64,000 nt of DNA from Marinobacter pelagius. GTDB lineage: Bacteria > Pseudomonadota > Gammaproteobacteria > Pseudomonadales > Oleiphilaceae. The translations under genes were made by a program, and so were the position numbers. The stretch is taken from contig NZ_FOUR01000007.1 of the NCBI RefSeq assembly GCF_900114925.1, forward strand, positions 186,001 to 250,000, given 5' to 3'. Shown here one piece after another: positions 1-8,382 of this stretch (the first letter of the stretch is position 1; every line of letters starts with the position of its first letter). The notes below the pieces were generated by a model, which had not been told where the DNA came from, did not search any database, and saw only the letters and a list, made by a program, of their open reading frames with translations.

Positions 1-744
1 CCGTCCTACATGCTGAACATCGCTGACGAGATGGATCGCCAGGGCATTGATCCGCACAAACTGCCGCTGCGTCTGGGCATCTTCGGTGCCGAGCCCTGGA
101 CCAACAGCATGCGCACAGAGCTCGAAGAGCGTCTGGGCATTCAGGCCCTGGACATCTACGGCCTGTCCGAGGTCATGGGCCCGGGTGTGGGCATGGAATG
201 CATCGAGACCAAGGACGGCCCGACCATCTGGGAAGATCACTTCTATCCGGAAATCATCGATCCGAACACCGGCGAGGTGCTTCCGGACGGCGAGTATGGC
301 GAGCTGGTTTTCACTTCCCTGACCAAGGTCGCGCTACCGATCCTGCGTTATCGCACCCGTGACCTGACCCGCCTGCTGCCGGGCACGGCCCGCCCGATGC
401 GTCGTATCGACAAGATCACCGGCCGCAGCGATGACATGCTTATCATCCGGGGTGTGAACGTGTTCCCGAGTCAGATCGAGGAGCAGGTACTCAAGTGCGA
501 GGCGCTGGCGCCGCATTACGAGATCGAAGTCTACAAGGAAGGCAACCTGGACTGCGTGGACATCCGTGCCGAACTCAAGCCGGAGGCCGGCATGGGTGAC
601 GAGGTACGCGCCAAGGCCGCCAAGGAGCTGGCGCACCACATCAAGTCCTACATCGGCATCAGCACCCGTGTAGAAGTAGTGGAATCCAACCGCCTGGCCC
701 GCTCCGAAGGCAAGGCCAAGCGGGTTATCGACCGCCGGAAGTAA
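1..744 (+). CDS. paaK: Phenylacetate-CoA ligase, 3' part (partial)
   Basis: This is the C-terminal 247 residues of an AMP-forming phenylacetate-CoA ligase. The frame is open at base 1, so the start lies outside the window. The enzyme activates phenylacetate with ATP and CoA in the cytoplasm, the first step of the Paa pathway. Visible family signatures are IFGAEPWTNSMR near the cut end, the YGLSEVMGPG adenylate-binding stretch, and the C-terminal hinge GRSDDMLIIRGVNVFPSQIE followed by the small lid domain. It ends about 300 bases before paaA on the same strand. The intervening AT-rich spacer suggests that paaABCDE has its own promoter. The other Paa enzymes (paaF, G, H, I, J) are not in the window and may lie upstream. 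Confidence 0.95.
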   Translation, partial: PSYMLNIADEMDRQGIDPHKLPLRLGIFGAEPWTNSMRTELEERLGIQALDIYGLSEVMGPGVGMECIETKDGPTIWEDHFYPEIIDPNTGEVLPDGEYGELVFTSLTKVALPILRYRTRDLTRLLPGTARPMRRIDKITGRSDDMLIIRGVNVFPSQIEEQVLKCEALAPHYEIEVYKEGNLDCVDIRAELKPEAGMGDEVRAKAAKELAHHIKSYIGISTRVEVVESNRLARSEGKAKRVIDRRK

Positions 745-1039
745 ATTCCGGTAGCGCCCCGACCGGTCCCCACGGCCGGCCGGGGTCCTTACCATCCGGA
801 TTATCGAGATTTAATTTAACTCTCTCATAATAGATCTCGATAGTTTTTAATTACGTATCACTTTTTTTAGCCCAGGTATCAAACGCTTAAATAGTCATTA
901 CGTAACCTTTTAAACTGACATGACACACAAATACGTTCCTTGATTTTTATTCAGTATCATTTAATATTGATTGAAGTCAGAAAAATCATGAAGCGAGCAT
1001 CTTTGCTCACAGAACAACAAGCCGAACCGGAGGTATTGT
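745..1039 (+). promoter_or_regulatory. AT-rich control region of paaABCDE
   Basis: This gene-free spacer is clearly richer in A+T than its neighbours. Just after paaK an imperfect hairpin pairs 757-766 with 776-785, a possible weak terminator. A candidate sigma-70 promoter has -35 TTGATT at 940-945 and -10 TAATAT at 962-967 with a 16-base spacer. TACGTATCA at 852-860 and TGACACACA at 921-929 recur upstream of paaX, so they could be PaaX-related sites. An FNR/ANR-like box is annotated separately at 967-980. A strong GGAGG ribosome site at 1029-1033 sits 6 bases before the paaA start. The promoter is chosen by eye. Confidence 0.45.
967..980. promoter_or_regulatory. FNR/ANR-like box upstream of paaA
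   Basis: TTGAT-TGAA-GTCAG resembles the FNR/ANR dyad TTGAT-N4-ATCAA, for which GTCAA right halves are also accepted in pseudomonads. It differs from the strict consensus at two positions. It overlaps the end of the predicted paaA -10 and its likely start site, a position expected to repress under low oxygen. Phenylacetyl-CoA epoxidase needs O2, so this would make sense, but it is inference. Confidence 0.3.
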
Positions 1040-2032
1040 ATGTACGCCCAGCTCGTTGAAACCGGAGCCAAGCGCGTCAAGAGCCTGGATGAGATGTCGC
1101 CCGAAGAGCGCGCATTCCAGGAAAAGATCGACGCCGAAGTTAAGATCGAACCGAAGAACTGGATGCCGGAGGGCTACCGCAAGACCCTCGTCCGTCAGAT
1201 TTCCCAGCACGCCCACTCCGAAGTGGTTGGCATGCTTCCGGAAGGCAACTGGGTGACCCGTGCCCCGACCCTCAAGCGCAAGCTGCAGCTGATGGCCAAG
1301 ATCCAGGACGAGGCCGGCCACGGCCTGTACCTGTACAGCGCCATGGAAACCCTCGGCGCCGATCGCGATGAGGAAATCGAGAAGCTGCACCAGGGCAAGG
1401 CCAAGTACTCCAGCATTTTCAACTACCCGACCCTGAACTGGGCGGACATGGGTGCCGTGGGCTGGCTGGTGGATGGCGCGGCCATCGTCAACCAGGTGGT
1501 CCTGCAGCGTACCTCCTACGGCCCCTACTCCCGGGCCATGATCCGCATCTGTAAGGAAGAGAGCTTCCACCAGCGTCAGGGCTACCAGATCCTGCTGGAC
1601 ATGATGCGTGAAGGCACCGAGGAGCAGAAGCAGATGGTGCAGGACGCCATCAACCGTCTGTGGTGGCCGGCGCTGATGATGTTCGGCCCGCACGACGACG
1701 AATCCCCGAACTCCCAGCAGTCCATGGCCTGGAAGATCAAGCGCAAGAGCAACGACGAACTGCGCCAGATGTTCATCGACCAGACCGTACCCCAGCTCGA
1801 GTACCTGGGCTGCACCGCACCGGACCCGGACCTGAAGTGGAATGAAGAAACCGGCCATTATGATTTCGGTGAAATCAACTGGCAGGAGTTCTACGACGTT
1901 CTCAAGGGCAACGGTCCCTGCAACCGCGAGCGCATCAAAACTCGCAAGAATGCAATTGACGAAGGCGCCTGGGTTCGCGAAGCCGCTGTCGCCTACGCCA
2001 AAAAACAAAAACAGCGCGCTGAAGCCGCCTGA
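1040..2032 (+). CDS. paaA: Phenylacetyl-CoA epoxidase catalytic subunit PaaA
   Basis: PaaA (330 aa) is the di-iron oxygenase subunit of the PaaABCE multicomponent monooxygenase, which converts phenylacetyl-CoA and O2 to the ring-1,2-epoxide. It is a ferritin-like helical protein. Two metal-binding segments are visible: EAGH at residues 91-94 (E91, H94) and EESFH at 173-177, with E61 in the preceding helix as a further probable ligand. Length matches the family. The start is supported by GGAGG six bases upstream. It is the first gene of a tight paaABCDE operon, with paaB 17 bases downstream. Confidence 0.98.
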   Translation: MYAQLVETGAKRVKSLDEMSPEERAFQEKIDAEVKIEPKNWMPEGYRKTLVRQISQHAHSEVVGMLPEGNWVTRAPTLKRKLQLMAKIQDEAGHGLYLYSAMETLGADRDEEIEKLHQGKAKYSSIFNYPTLNWADMGAVGWLVDGAAIVNQVVLQRTSYGPYSRAMIRICKEESFHQRQGYQILLDMMREGTEEQKQMVQDAINRLWWPALMMFGPHDDESPNSQQSMAWKIKRKSNDELRQMFIDQTVPQLEYLGCTAPDPDLKWNEETGHYDFGEINWQEFYDVLKGNGPCNRERIKTRKNAIDEGAWVREAAVAYAKKQKQRAEAA

Positions 2033-2049
2033 TACCGGAGGAAAGAATC

Positions 2050-2331
2050 ATGGCTGAATGGAGCCTTTACGAAGTTTTCGTACGCAGCAAGCACGGTCTG
2101 AACCACAAGCACGTTGGCAGCGTCCACGCCAGCGATGCGGAAATGGCCATGGAAAACGCCCGTGACCTGTACACACGCCGCAACGAAGGCGTCAGCATCT
2201 GGGTGGTTCCGTCCGACGCGATCACGGCTTCTGCCTCCGATGAGAAAGAGGTGCTGTTCGACCCGTCGGAAGACAAGGTTTACCGACACGCATCTTTCTA
2301 CAAGCTGCCCGACGAAGTCGGACACATGTAA
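2050..2331 (+). CDS. paaB: Phenylacetyl-CoA epoxidase subunit PaaB
   Basis: PaaB (93 aa) is a small structural subunit of the PaaABCE epoxidase; in studied systems it bridges PaaAC heterodimers and helps PaaE dock. It starts MAEWSLYEVFVRSKHGLNHK and keeps the family stretch HVGSVHASDAEMAMENARDLYTRR in pieces that match known PaaB proteins. A GGAGG-like site (gaccggaggaaag region, 2036-2044) precedes the start. It sits between paaA and paaC with gaps of 17 and 11 bases, so co-translation is likely. Length is typical. Confidence 0.96.
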   Translation: MAEWSLYEVFVRSKHGLNHKHVGSVHASDAEMAMENARDLYTRRNEGVSIWVVPSDAITASASDEKEVLFDPSEDKVYRHASFYKLPDEVGHM

Positions 2332-2342
2332 GGAGCGGTTCC

Positions 2343-3107
2343 ATGACTCAGAAAGAAGCACTCACGGAATACCTGCTGCGCCTGGCGGACTCCGACATGA
2401 TCCTGGGCCAGCGCCTGTGTGAGCTGTGCGGCAAGGCCCCGGCCCTGGAAGAGGAAATGGCGCTGATGAACGTCGCCCTGGACCTCGTCGGCCAGGCCCG
2501 GAACTGGTACGAGTATGCCGCCGAGCTGATCGATGACGGTCGGGATGCGGACAAACTCGCGTTCCGTCGCGATGCCCACGATTACCGCAACTTGCTGCTG
2601 ACCGAGCAGCCGAACGAAGATTATGCGGTCACCATGGGTCGCCAGTTCTTTTACGACGCCTGGCACTACTTCACCCTGAAGAGCCTGGTGAACGCCAGCG
2701 ACGAGCGGGTTGCCGCCATCGCCGCCAAGGCACTGAAAGAGGTGACCTACCACCTGCGCCGTTCCTCCGAGTGGGTCAAGCGCCTGGGTGACGGCACCGA
2801 GGAAAGCCACCGTCGTATGCAGGATGCAGTAGACATCCTCTGGCGTTTCACCGGTGAGCTGATCACGCCGGACGAAACCGACCGTCTGATGGCGGAAGCA
2901 GGAATCGGTCCGGATCCCGAGCAGCTGAAGGAAGACTGGCGCGGACTGGTCAAGGAAGTGCTCCAGGAAGCCACCCTGACACCGCAGCCGGACGATGCCT
3001 GGATGTACCTGGGCGGCAAGCGCGGCGAACATACCGAACATCTCGGTTTCATTCTGGCAGAAATGCAGTTTCTGCAGAGGGCCTATCCCGATGCCACAAC
3101 ATGGTGA
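2343..3107 (+). CDS. paaC: Phenylacetyl-CoA epoxidase structural subunit PaaC
   Basis: PaaC (254 aa) is the ferritin-fold partner of PaaA in the epoxidase core. In this family PaaC has lost the di-iron site and is structural, stabilising PaaA. The N-terminal LADSDMILGQRLCELCGKAP and the YDAWHYFTLKSL stretch are characteristic. A ribosome site (AGGAG at 2331-2335) precedes the ATG. Its 3' end overlaps the start of paaD by 17 bases, which implies translational coupling. Confidence 0.96.
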   Translation: MTQKEALTEYLLRLADSDMILGQRLCELCGKAPALEEEMALMNVALDLVGQARNWYEYAAELIDDGRDADKLAFRRDAHDYRNLLLTEQPNEDYAVTMGRQFFYDAWHYFTLKSLVNASDERVAAIAAKALKEVTYHLRRSSEWVKRLGDGTEESHRRMQDAVDILWRFTGELITPDETDRLMAEAGIGPDPEQLKEDWRGLVKEVLQEATLTPQPDDAWMYLGGKRGEHTEHLGFILAEMQFLQRAYPDATTW

Positions 3108-3660
3108 TACAGACCCGCGGTCAGCGGTAGACAAGCTGATTGCCAGTGATCGCGTGCCGGCAGACGCCCGCACCGATCAACTGACCGAGGCGGACATCTG
3201 GGCCATCCTTGACGAGGTCAAGGATCCTGAAGTTCCGGCAGTAAGCGTTGTCGAGCTCGGCATTGTCCGGGCCGTGCACTGGGACGGGAAGGAACTTTCC
3301 GTCGATGTCACGCCGACCTACTCCGGCTGCCCTGCGACCGAATTGATCGAGGAGTTGATTGAGGAGGCCCTGCGTGCTGCGGGCTTCCGCAATCCCCGGA
3401 TCAAACAGGTGCTGACCCCGGCCTGGACCACCGATTGGATTACAGACGAAGGCCGAGAGAAGCTCCGGGCTTTCGGAATCGCGCCACCCCAGGGTAGCGC
3501 CAGCAAGCGCAGCCTGCTGGGCGAATCCGAAGTGATCACCTGCCCCCATTGCGGCAGCACCAACACGGAGCGGGTCAGCGAGTTCGGATCTACCGCCTGT
3601 AAGGCGCTCTATCGCTGCAAGGACTGTCTCGAGCCCTTCGACTATTTCAAATGCATCTAG
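3091..3660 (+). CDS. paaD: PaaD, iron-sulfur/maturation protein of the Paa epoxidase
   Basis: PaaD (189 aa from the ATG at 3091) belongs to the MIP18/DUF59 family and is thought to help assemble or repair the metal centres of the epoxidase; it is needed for the pathway but is not part of the purified PaaABCE complex. The DUF59 core includes VKDPEVPAVSVVELGIVR and the TYSGCPA motif. The C-terminal third has a Cys-rich zinc-ribbon-like part, CPHCGS followed by CKALYRCKDC. The frame is open further upstream, but the 3091 start overlaps paaC by only 17 bases and gives a protein close to family length, with a slightly longer N-terminus than E. coli PaaD. Confidence 0.93.
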   Translation: MPQHGDTDPRSAVDKLIASDRVPADARTDQLTEADIWAILDEVKDPEVPAVSVVELGIVRAVHWDGKELSVDVTPTYSGCPATELIEELIEEALRAAGFRNPRIKQVLTPAWTTDWITDEGREKLRAFGIAPPQGSASKRSLLGESEVITCPHCGSTNTERVSEFGSTACKALYRCKDCLEPFDYFKCI

Positions 3661-3673
3661 AGCCAAGACGACC

Positions 3674-4753
3674 ATGAACAAATTCTATTCACTGGCCCTC
3701 AAAGAGGTCAGACCTGAAACAAGAAACGCGGTAACCCTGTCTTTTGACGTACCGGAAGACCTGGCCGACAAGTTTTCCTACAAGCAGGGCCAGCACCTGG
3801 TTGTTAGAACCAAGCTGGACGGCGAGGAAGTACGGCGCTCCTACTCCATCTGCAACAGCGTCAACGACCATGAGTTGCGCATTGCGGTCAAGAAGATTCC
3901 CGGCGGCCGTTTCTCCACCTTTGCCAACGAACAGCTCAAGCCCGGCCAGACACTGGAAGTGATGCCGCCCCAGGGCCATTTCTCCGTCGACCTGGACCCC
4001 GAGCGCGAAGGCAACTACCTGGCCGTCGCAGCCGGCAGTGGTATCACGCCGATCCTGTCGATCGTGAAGACCACCCTGGAGACCGAGCCCAAGAGTGAGG
4101 TCACGCTGTTCTATGGCAACAAGGCCACCAGCAACACCATGTTCCGGGACGAGCTCCAGGACCTGAAGAACGAGTACATGTCGCGCCTCAACCTGGTGTA
4201 CATCTTTACCCGGGAAGAACAGGACATTGACCTGTACAACGGCCGGATCGATCACGACAAGTGTGATGCCCTGTTCGATCACTGGATCGATGCCAAGGCA
4301 CTTACCGCAGCCTTCATCTGTGGTCCCCAGGCGATGACCGAGACCGTCCGCGACTCGCTGACCCGCCACGGCCTGGACAAGAGCAAGGTTCACTACGAGC
4401 TGTTCACACCGGCTGGTGGTGTGCCCCAGTCCAGGAAAGACCGGGATCCGTCCCACGTGGATCCGCAATCCATTAGTGAAGTGACCGTTATTGCCGACGG
4501 CCGCTCCCTGACCTTCCCGCTGGTTCGCGACACCAAGAGCATCCTGGATGCCGGTAATGAGGAAGGCGCAGACCTGCCCTACTCGTGCAAGGCTGGCGTT
4601 TGCTCCACCTGCCGCGCCAAGGTCGTGGAAGGTGAAGTGGAAATGGACCAGAACTTTGCCCTGGAGGATTACGAGGTCGAAGCCGGCTACGTGCTCTCCT
4701 GCCAGTGCTACCCGATCAGCGACAAGGTGGTTCTCGACTACGACGAGATGTAG
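3674..4753 (+). CDS. paaE: Phenylacetyl-CoA epoxidase reductase subunit PaaE
   Basis: PaaE (359 aa) is the NADPH-dependent ferredoxin reductase that supplies electrons to PaaA. The order of domains is FAD-binding (RRSYS at 54-58), NAD(P)-binding (GSGITP at 121-126 and CGPQAM at 216-221) and a C-terminal plant-type 2Fe-2S ferredoxin with ligands C305, C310, C313 and C343. This arrangement and length match characterised PaaE. It is the last gene of paaABCDE, starts 13 bases after paaD, and is followed by a stem-loop at 4781-4810. Confidence 0.97.
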   Translation: MNKFYSLALKEVRPETRNAVTLSFDVPEDLADKFSYKQGQHLVVRTKLDGEEVRRSYSICNSVNDHELRIAVKKIPGGRFSTFANEQLKPGQTLEVMPPQGHFSVDLDPEREGNYLAVAAGSGITPILSIVKTTLETEPKSEVTLFYGNKATSNTMFRDELQDLKNEYMSRLNLVYIFTREEQDIDLYNGRIDHDKCDALFDHWIDAKALTAAFICGPQAMTETVRDSLTRHGLDKSKVHYELFTPAGGVPQSRKDRDPSHVDPQSISEVTVIADGRSLTFPLVRDTKSILDAGNEEGADLPYSCKAGVCSTCRAKVVEGEVEMDQNFALEDYEVEAGYVLSCQCYPISDKVVLDYDEM

Positions 4754-4780
4754 TCCCTGCCCACCCCAAAGCTACGAACG

Positions 4781-4810
4781 AGGCAAGTCCCGGGTACACG
4801 GGACTTGCCT
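4781..4810 (+). terminator. Stem-loop between paaE and paaZ
   Basis: A perfect 12-base stem (4781-4792 with 4799-4810) encloses a 6-base loop. It is followed by TCGTGTTT, which is only weakly T-rich, so termination may be partial. It would lower paaZ expression relative to paaABCDE unless a separate promoter exists. Confidence 0.55.
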
Positions 4811-4839
4811 TCGTGTTTCAGAAACGAATGGAGTTTCCC

Positions 4840-6885
4840 ATGTCAGTCCTGAAAAGTTTCATTGCCGGCCAGTGGGTCGGTGAAAAGCCCGCCAAGGCGC
4901 TAACCAGTGCCATCAATGGCGAGGTCGTCGCCCATACCCACGACGACACCATCGACTTCAAGAAAGCCGCTGAATATGGCCGCAAGGTCGGCGGCAAGAA
5001 CCTGATGGCCATGGATTTCCAGGAGCGCGCCCTGGCCCTGAAGGCCATGGCCCTGTACCTGCAGGAGCACAAGAAAGAGCTGTATGCCCTGTCCATGCAC
5101 ACCGGTTCCAGCAAGGGCGATAACGGCATAGATATCGATGGCGGTTTCGGCACCCTGTTCTCCTACGCCAGCATGGGCCGCCGCGAACTGCCGTCCGGCA
5201 ACGTCGTACACGAAGGCCCGGTGATGCCCCTGGGCAAGAACAACCACTTCGCCGGTACCCATATCCTGGTGCCCCGCGGCGGCGTGGCTCTGCACATCGA
5301 CGCCTACAACTTCCCGGTGTGGGGAATGCTGGAGAAGTTCGCGCCCACGTTCCTGGCAGGTATGCCATGCATCGTGAAGCCGGCCACCTCCACCTGTTAC
5401 GTCACCGAACTGGCCGTTCGTCTGATGCAGGAATCCGGTGCCCTGCCTGAGGGCGCCCTGCAGCTGATCATCGGCAGCACCGGCGACCTGTTCGATCACC
5501 TGGAAGAACAGGATGTGGTCACCTTCACCGGCTCTGCGGCAACAGCGCGCAAGCTTCGCAACCATCCGAACATCATCAACCGCTCGATTCCGTTCAACGC
5601 CGAAGCCGACTCGCTGAACAGTGCGATCCTGGCTCCGGATGTGACCCCCGAGCACGAGGACTTTGATGTATTCGTGAGAGAGGTCGGTCGTGAAATGACC
5701 GCCAAGGCCGGTCAGAAGTGTACCGCTATCCGCCGGGTCCTGGTGCCGAAAGACCGTGTCGACGCGGTCTGTGAGAAGCTCAAAGAACGGCTGTCGAAGG
5801 TCACCGTGGGTGATCCGTCTGTGGAAGGCGTGCGCATGGGCGCCCTGGCCTCCCTCGACCAGCTGGAAGACGTCAAGGCCAACATCCAGGAACTGCTGAA
5901 GACCAGCGAACTGGTTGTCGGTGGCGACGGCAGCTTCAAGCCAACCGGTGAAGGCACCGAGAAGGGCGCATTTATCGAACCGCACCTGCTCTTGTGCCGG
6001 AACCCTGAAAACGGCTGTGGTGCCCACGATATCGAGGCGTTTGGTCCGGTTGCGACCGTAATTCCCTACGACACCATTGAGGACGCGGTGGAGCTCTGCG
6101 CCCAGGGCCGGGGCTCACTGGTCACTACCCTGACCACCCGCGATCCGGCCATTGCCGGCCGAATCGCCCCGATGCTCGCCGCGTTCCACGGCCGCCTGCA
6201 CCTGCTGGACGCGGAAGCCGCGAAGGAATCCACCGGCCACGGTTCGCCCCTGCCCATGCTCAAGCATGGTGGCCCGGGTCGCGCCGGTGGCGGTGAGGAG
6301 CTGGGCGGTATCCGCGCAGTCCATCACTACCTGCAGCGGACCTCCATCCAGGGCTCTCCGACCATGCTGGCCGCCGTTACCCGCGAATACGTACGTGGCG
6401 CCGATTTGATCGAAACCGACGTCCATCCGTTCCGTCGCCATTTCGAAGACCTGCAGATCAACGAGTCCCTGCTGACTCACCGTCGCACGGTCACCGAGGC
6501 GGACATCGTCAACTTCGGCTGTCTGTCCGGCGATCACTTCTACATGCACTTCGATGAGATTGCTGCACGCGATTCCCAGTTCGGCAAGCGCATTGCCCAC
6601 GGCTACTTCGTGCTGTCCGCCGCGGCCGGCCTGTTCGTTTATCCTGGCGAAGGCCCGGTACTGGCGAACTACGGCCTGGACACTCTGCGCTTCATCGAGC
6701 CGGTGGCTCCTGGCGACACTATCCGGGCGCGCCTGACCTGCAAGCGCAAGATCGATCAGGGTCGGACCTCTCCGGACGGACACCCCCAGGGTGTGGTGGT
6801 CTGGGATGTCCAGGTTACCAACCAGAACGACGAACTGGTTGCGAGCTACGACATCCTGACACTGGTTGCCAAACGTCCCCAGTAA
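4840..6885 (+). CDS. paaZ: PaaZ, bifunctional oxepin-CoA hydrolase / semialdehyde dehydrogenase
   Basis: PaaZ (681 aa, the same length as the E. coli enzyme) opens the oxepin-CoA ring and oxidises the resulting aldehyde with NADP+. The N-terminal aldehyde dehydrogenase domain (about 1-520) has catalytic C294 in AGQKCTAIRR and general base E255 in NAEADSLN. The C-terminal MaoC-type hydratase domain (about 535-681) has D565 and H570 in SGDHFYMHFDE. The ATG at 4840 is chosen because GGAG lies 7 bases upstream and the length then fits the family; an in-frame ATG at 4828 is the alternative. It is the last gene on the + strand before a bidirectional terminator. Confidence 0.97.
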   Translation: MSVLKSFIAGQWVGEKPAKALTSAINGEVVAHTHDDTIDFKKAAEYGRKVGGKNLMAMDFQERALALKAMALYLQEHKKELYALSMHTGSSKGDNGIDIDGGFGTLFSYASMGRRELPSGNVVHEGPVMPLGKNNHFAGTHILVPRGGVALHIDAYNFPVWGMLEKFAPTFLAGMPCIVKPATSTCYVTELAVRLMQESGALPEGALQLIIGSTGDLFDHLEEQDVVTFTGSAATARKLRNHPNIINRSIPFNAEADSLNSAILAPDVTPEHEDFDVFVREVGREMTAKAGQKCTAIRRVLVPKDRVDAVCEKLKERLSKVTVGDPSVEGVRMGALASLDQLEDVKANIQELLKTSELVVGGDGSFKPTGEGTEKGAFIEPHLLLCRNPENGCGAHDIEAFGPVATVIPYDTIEDAVELCAQGRGSLVTTLTTRDPAIAGRIAPMLAAFHGRLHLLDAEAAKESTGHGSPLPMLKHGGPGRAGGGEELGGIRAVHHYLQRTSIQGSPTMLAAVTREYVRGADLIETDVHPFRRHFEDLQINESLLTHRRTVTEADIVNFGCLSGDHFYMHFDEIAARDSQFGKRIAHGYFVLSAAAGLFVYPGEGPVLANYGLDTLRFIEPVAPGDTIRARLTCKRKIDQGRTSPDGHPQGVVVWDVQVTNQNDELVASYDILTLVAKRPQ

Positions 6886-6945
6886 TACCGGGGACGTATC
6901 CGGCCTGCCAACCGTTGGACCCGAACGGCAGGTCGGAGGCAAACA

Positions 6946-6978
6946 AAAAGGGGACAGGCCAAAAGCCTGTCCCCTTTT
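6946..6978. terminator. Bidirectional terminator between paaZ and the ABC importer
   Basis: A 14-base perfect stem pairs 6946-6959 with 6965-6978 around a 5-base loop. A-rich and T-rich ends flank it on both sides, so it can end both paaZ (+) and the convergent importer operon (-). Confidence 0.9.
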
Positions 6979-7000
6979 CTGTTTCCGCCCGGCGGAAGTT

Positions 7001-8365
7001 TTACATGCCCAGGTAGGCCTCCCGGACCTTCTCATTACTAAGCAGCTCCCGACCGGTGCCCTCGATGACCACCTTGCCGGTTTCCAGCACGTAACCACGG
7101 TCGGCCAGTGCCAGTGCCTGGGACGCGTTCTGCTCCACCAGGAAGATGGTGATGCCCTCTTCCTTCAGCTCCTTGATAATATCGAAGATCTCCTCGATGA
7201 TCAGCGGCGCCAGGCCCATGCTCGGCTCGTCCAGCAACAGCAGCTTCGGCCTCGCCATCAGGGCGCGCCCCATGGCCAGCATCTGCTGCTGGCCACCGGA
7301 GAGTTCCCCGGCGAGGTTGTGGCGCTTCTGACGCAAGATCGGGAACTTGGTGTACATCCGCTCCAGGTCATCTTCAACTTCCTGGCTGCGGCCACGGGTG
7401 TAGGCACCCAGCAGCAGGTTGTCATGCACCGACAGGTCCTTGAACACCTGACGCCCCTCCGGAACCTGAACGATGCCCTCGGCCACCCGCTGGTCGGCCT
7501 GGACCTTTGCCAGGTCCTTGCCCCGATAGACCATGCTGCCACGATCCATCGGCTGCAGGCCGGAGATGCTCATCAGCAGTGTGGACTTACCGGCCCCGTT
7601 GGCGCCTACGAGGGACACAATCTCACCACTGTTGATGCGGACATCGATGTCGTGCAGCACCTCAATCTGGCCGTAGGAGGTGGCCAGACCCTTGATCGCG
7701 AGCATTTCCTCCTTGGCGTGGGGGGCGCTGACCCGCTCCGCATGCTTGAGGCCAAGGCCGCCGAAGCGCTCCGGGGTATAATTGATGATCTCGTGGCGCA
7801 GATCCCGGAACTCTTCCCTGACCCTTTCGCCGAACAGGGGATCGTTTTCGATGTCCCGTGCTTCGATGATCTGCTCCCAGTCCTCTTCGGACAGTACCTT
7901 GCGGGCACGGGGAATCACCACCCCTTCTTCCTTGCGGATGTGCTTGCGCAGGGCTTCGGTGAACCGGGCCAGGGCATGACTGAACTCTTCCCGGCCGTCC
8001 GGCCAGTTTTCCATGCACGTGGTCAGCAATTTTCGCAATTCCAGCAGCTTCTCGTGACCGACCAGATAGCCTTTTGACAACTTCTCCAGTAGCGGCAGCG
8101 ATTCCGGATGCTTGTCTCCCAGGCGCTTGTACAACTCGATGTCCGTTGGCGTCGAGTGCACTCGCTCGGAAAAGTGCTCGATGTAATCGAAGATCTTGGT
8201 GAACAGTCGCTCATCCGGCTCCTGCTCATTGATGTTCATGTCACTGAGCAGCTGGTCCAGCAGGTCCAGGATGCGCCAGAGCGCCTGATGCTCGTGAACA
8301 ATAATGCGTACTGCCTGCTCGCTGCGGGACTGGGCAGGCGCCATTTCGGTCTGTTGCTCGCTCAT
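7001..8365 (-). CDS. Hemerythrin-like domain fused to LivF-type ABC ATPase
   Basis: This 454-residue protein joins two domains that are normally separate. Residues about 15-160 look like a bacterial hemerythrin HHE domain: H24/H26, the HFSERVH block (H64, E67, H70), H104 in GHEKLLEL and H142/E146 in KHIRKEEGVVIPRA are spaced like di-iron ligands. Residues about 220-454 form a complete LivF-type ABC ATPase with Walker A GANGAGKS (254-261), signature LSGGQQ (355-360), Walker B LLLLDE (375-380) and the LivF-type LVEQN. Typical LivF is about 235 aa. It is the last gene of a livK-H-M-G-F operon. The ATPase presumably powers import; an O2- or iron-sensing role for the N-terminus is a hypothesis. 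Both domains are one uninterrupted frame. Confidence 0.9.
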   Translation of the reverse strand: MSEQQTEMAPAQSRSEQAVRIIVHEHQALWRILDLLDQLLSDMNINEQEPDERLFTKIFDYIEHFSERVHSTPTDIELYKRLGDKHPESLPLLEKLSKGYLVGHEKLLELRKLLTTCMENWPDGREEFSHALARFTEALRKHIRKEEGVVIPRARKVLSEEDWEQIIEARDIENDPLFGERVREEFRDLRHEIINYTPERFGGLGLKHAERVSAPHAKEEMLAIKGLATSYGQIEVLHDIDVRINSGEIVSLVGANGAGKSTLLMSISGLQPMDRGSMVYRGKDLAKVQADQRVAEGIVQVPEGRQVFKDLSVHDNLLLGAYTRGRSQEVEDDLERMYTKFPILRQKRHNLAGELSGGQQQMLAMGRALMARPKLLLLDEPSMGLAPLIIEEIFDIIKELKEEGITIFLVEQNASQALALADRGYVLETGKVVIEGTGRELLSNEKVREAYLGM

Positions 8366-8382
8366 TTGAAATGTCTCCTTGC

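Noticed and set aside
1007..2008. 333-codon minus-strand frame opposite paaA
   Set aside because: Antisense shadow of a confidently identified gene; no motif or upstream signal.
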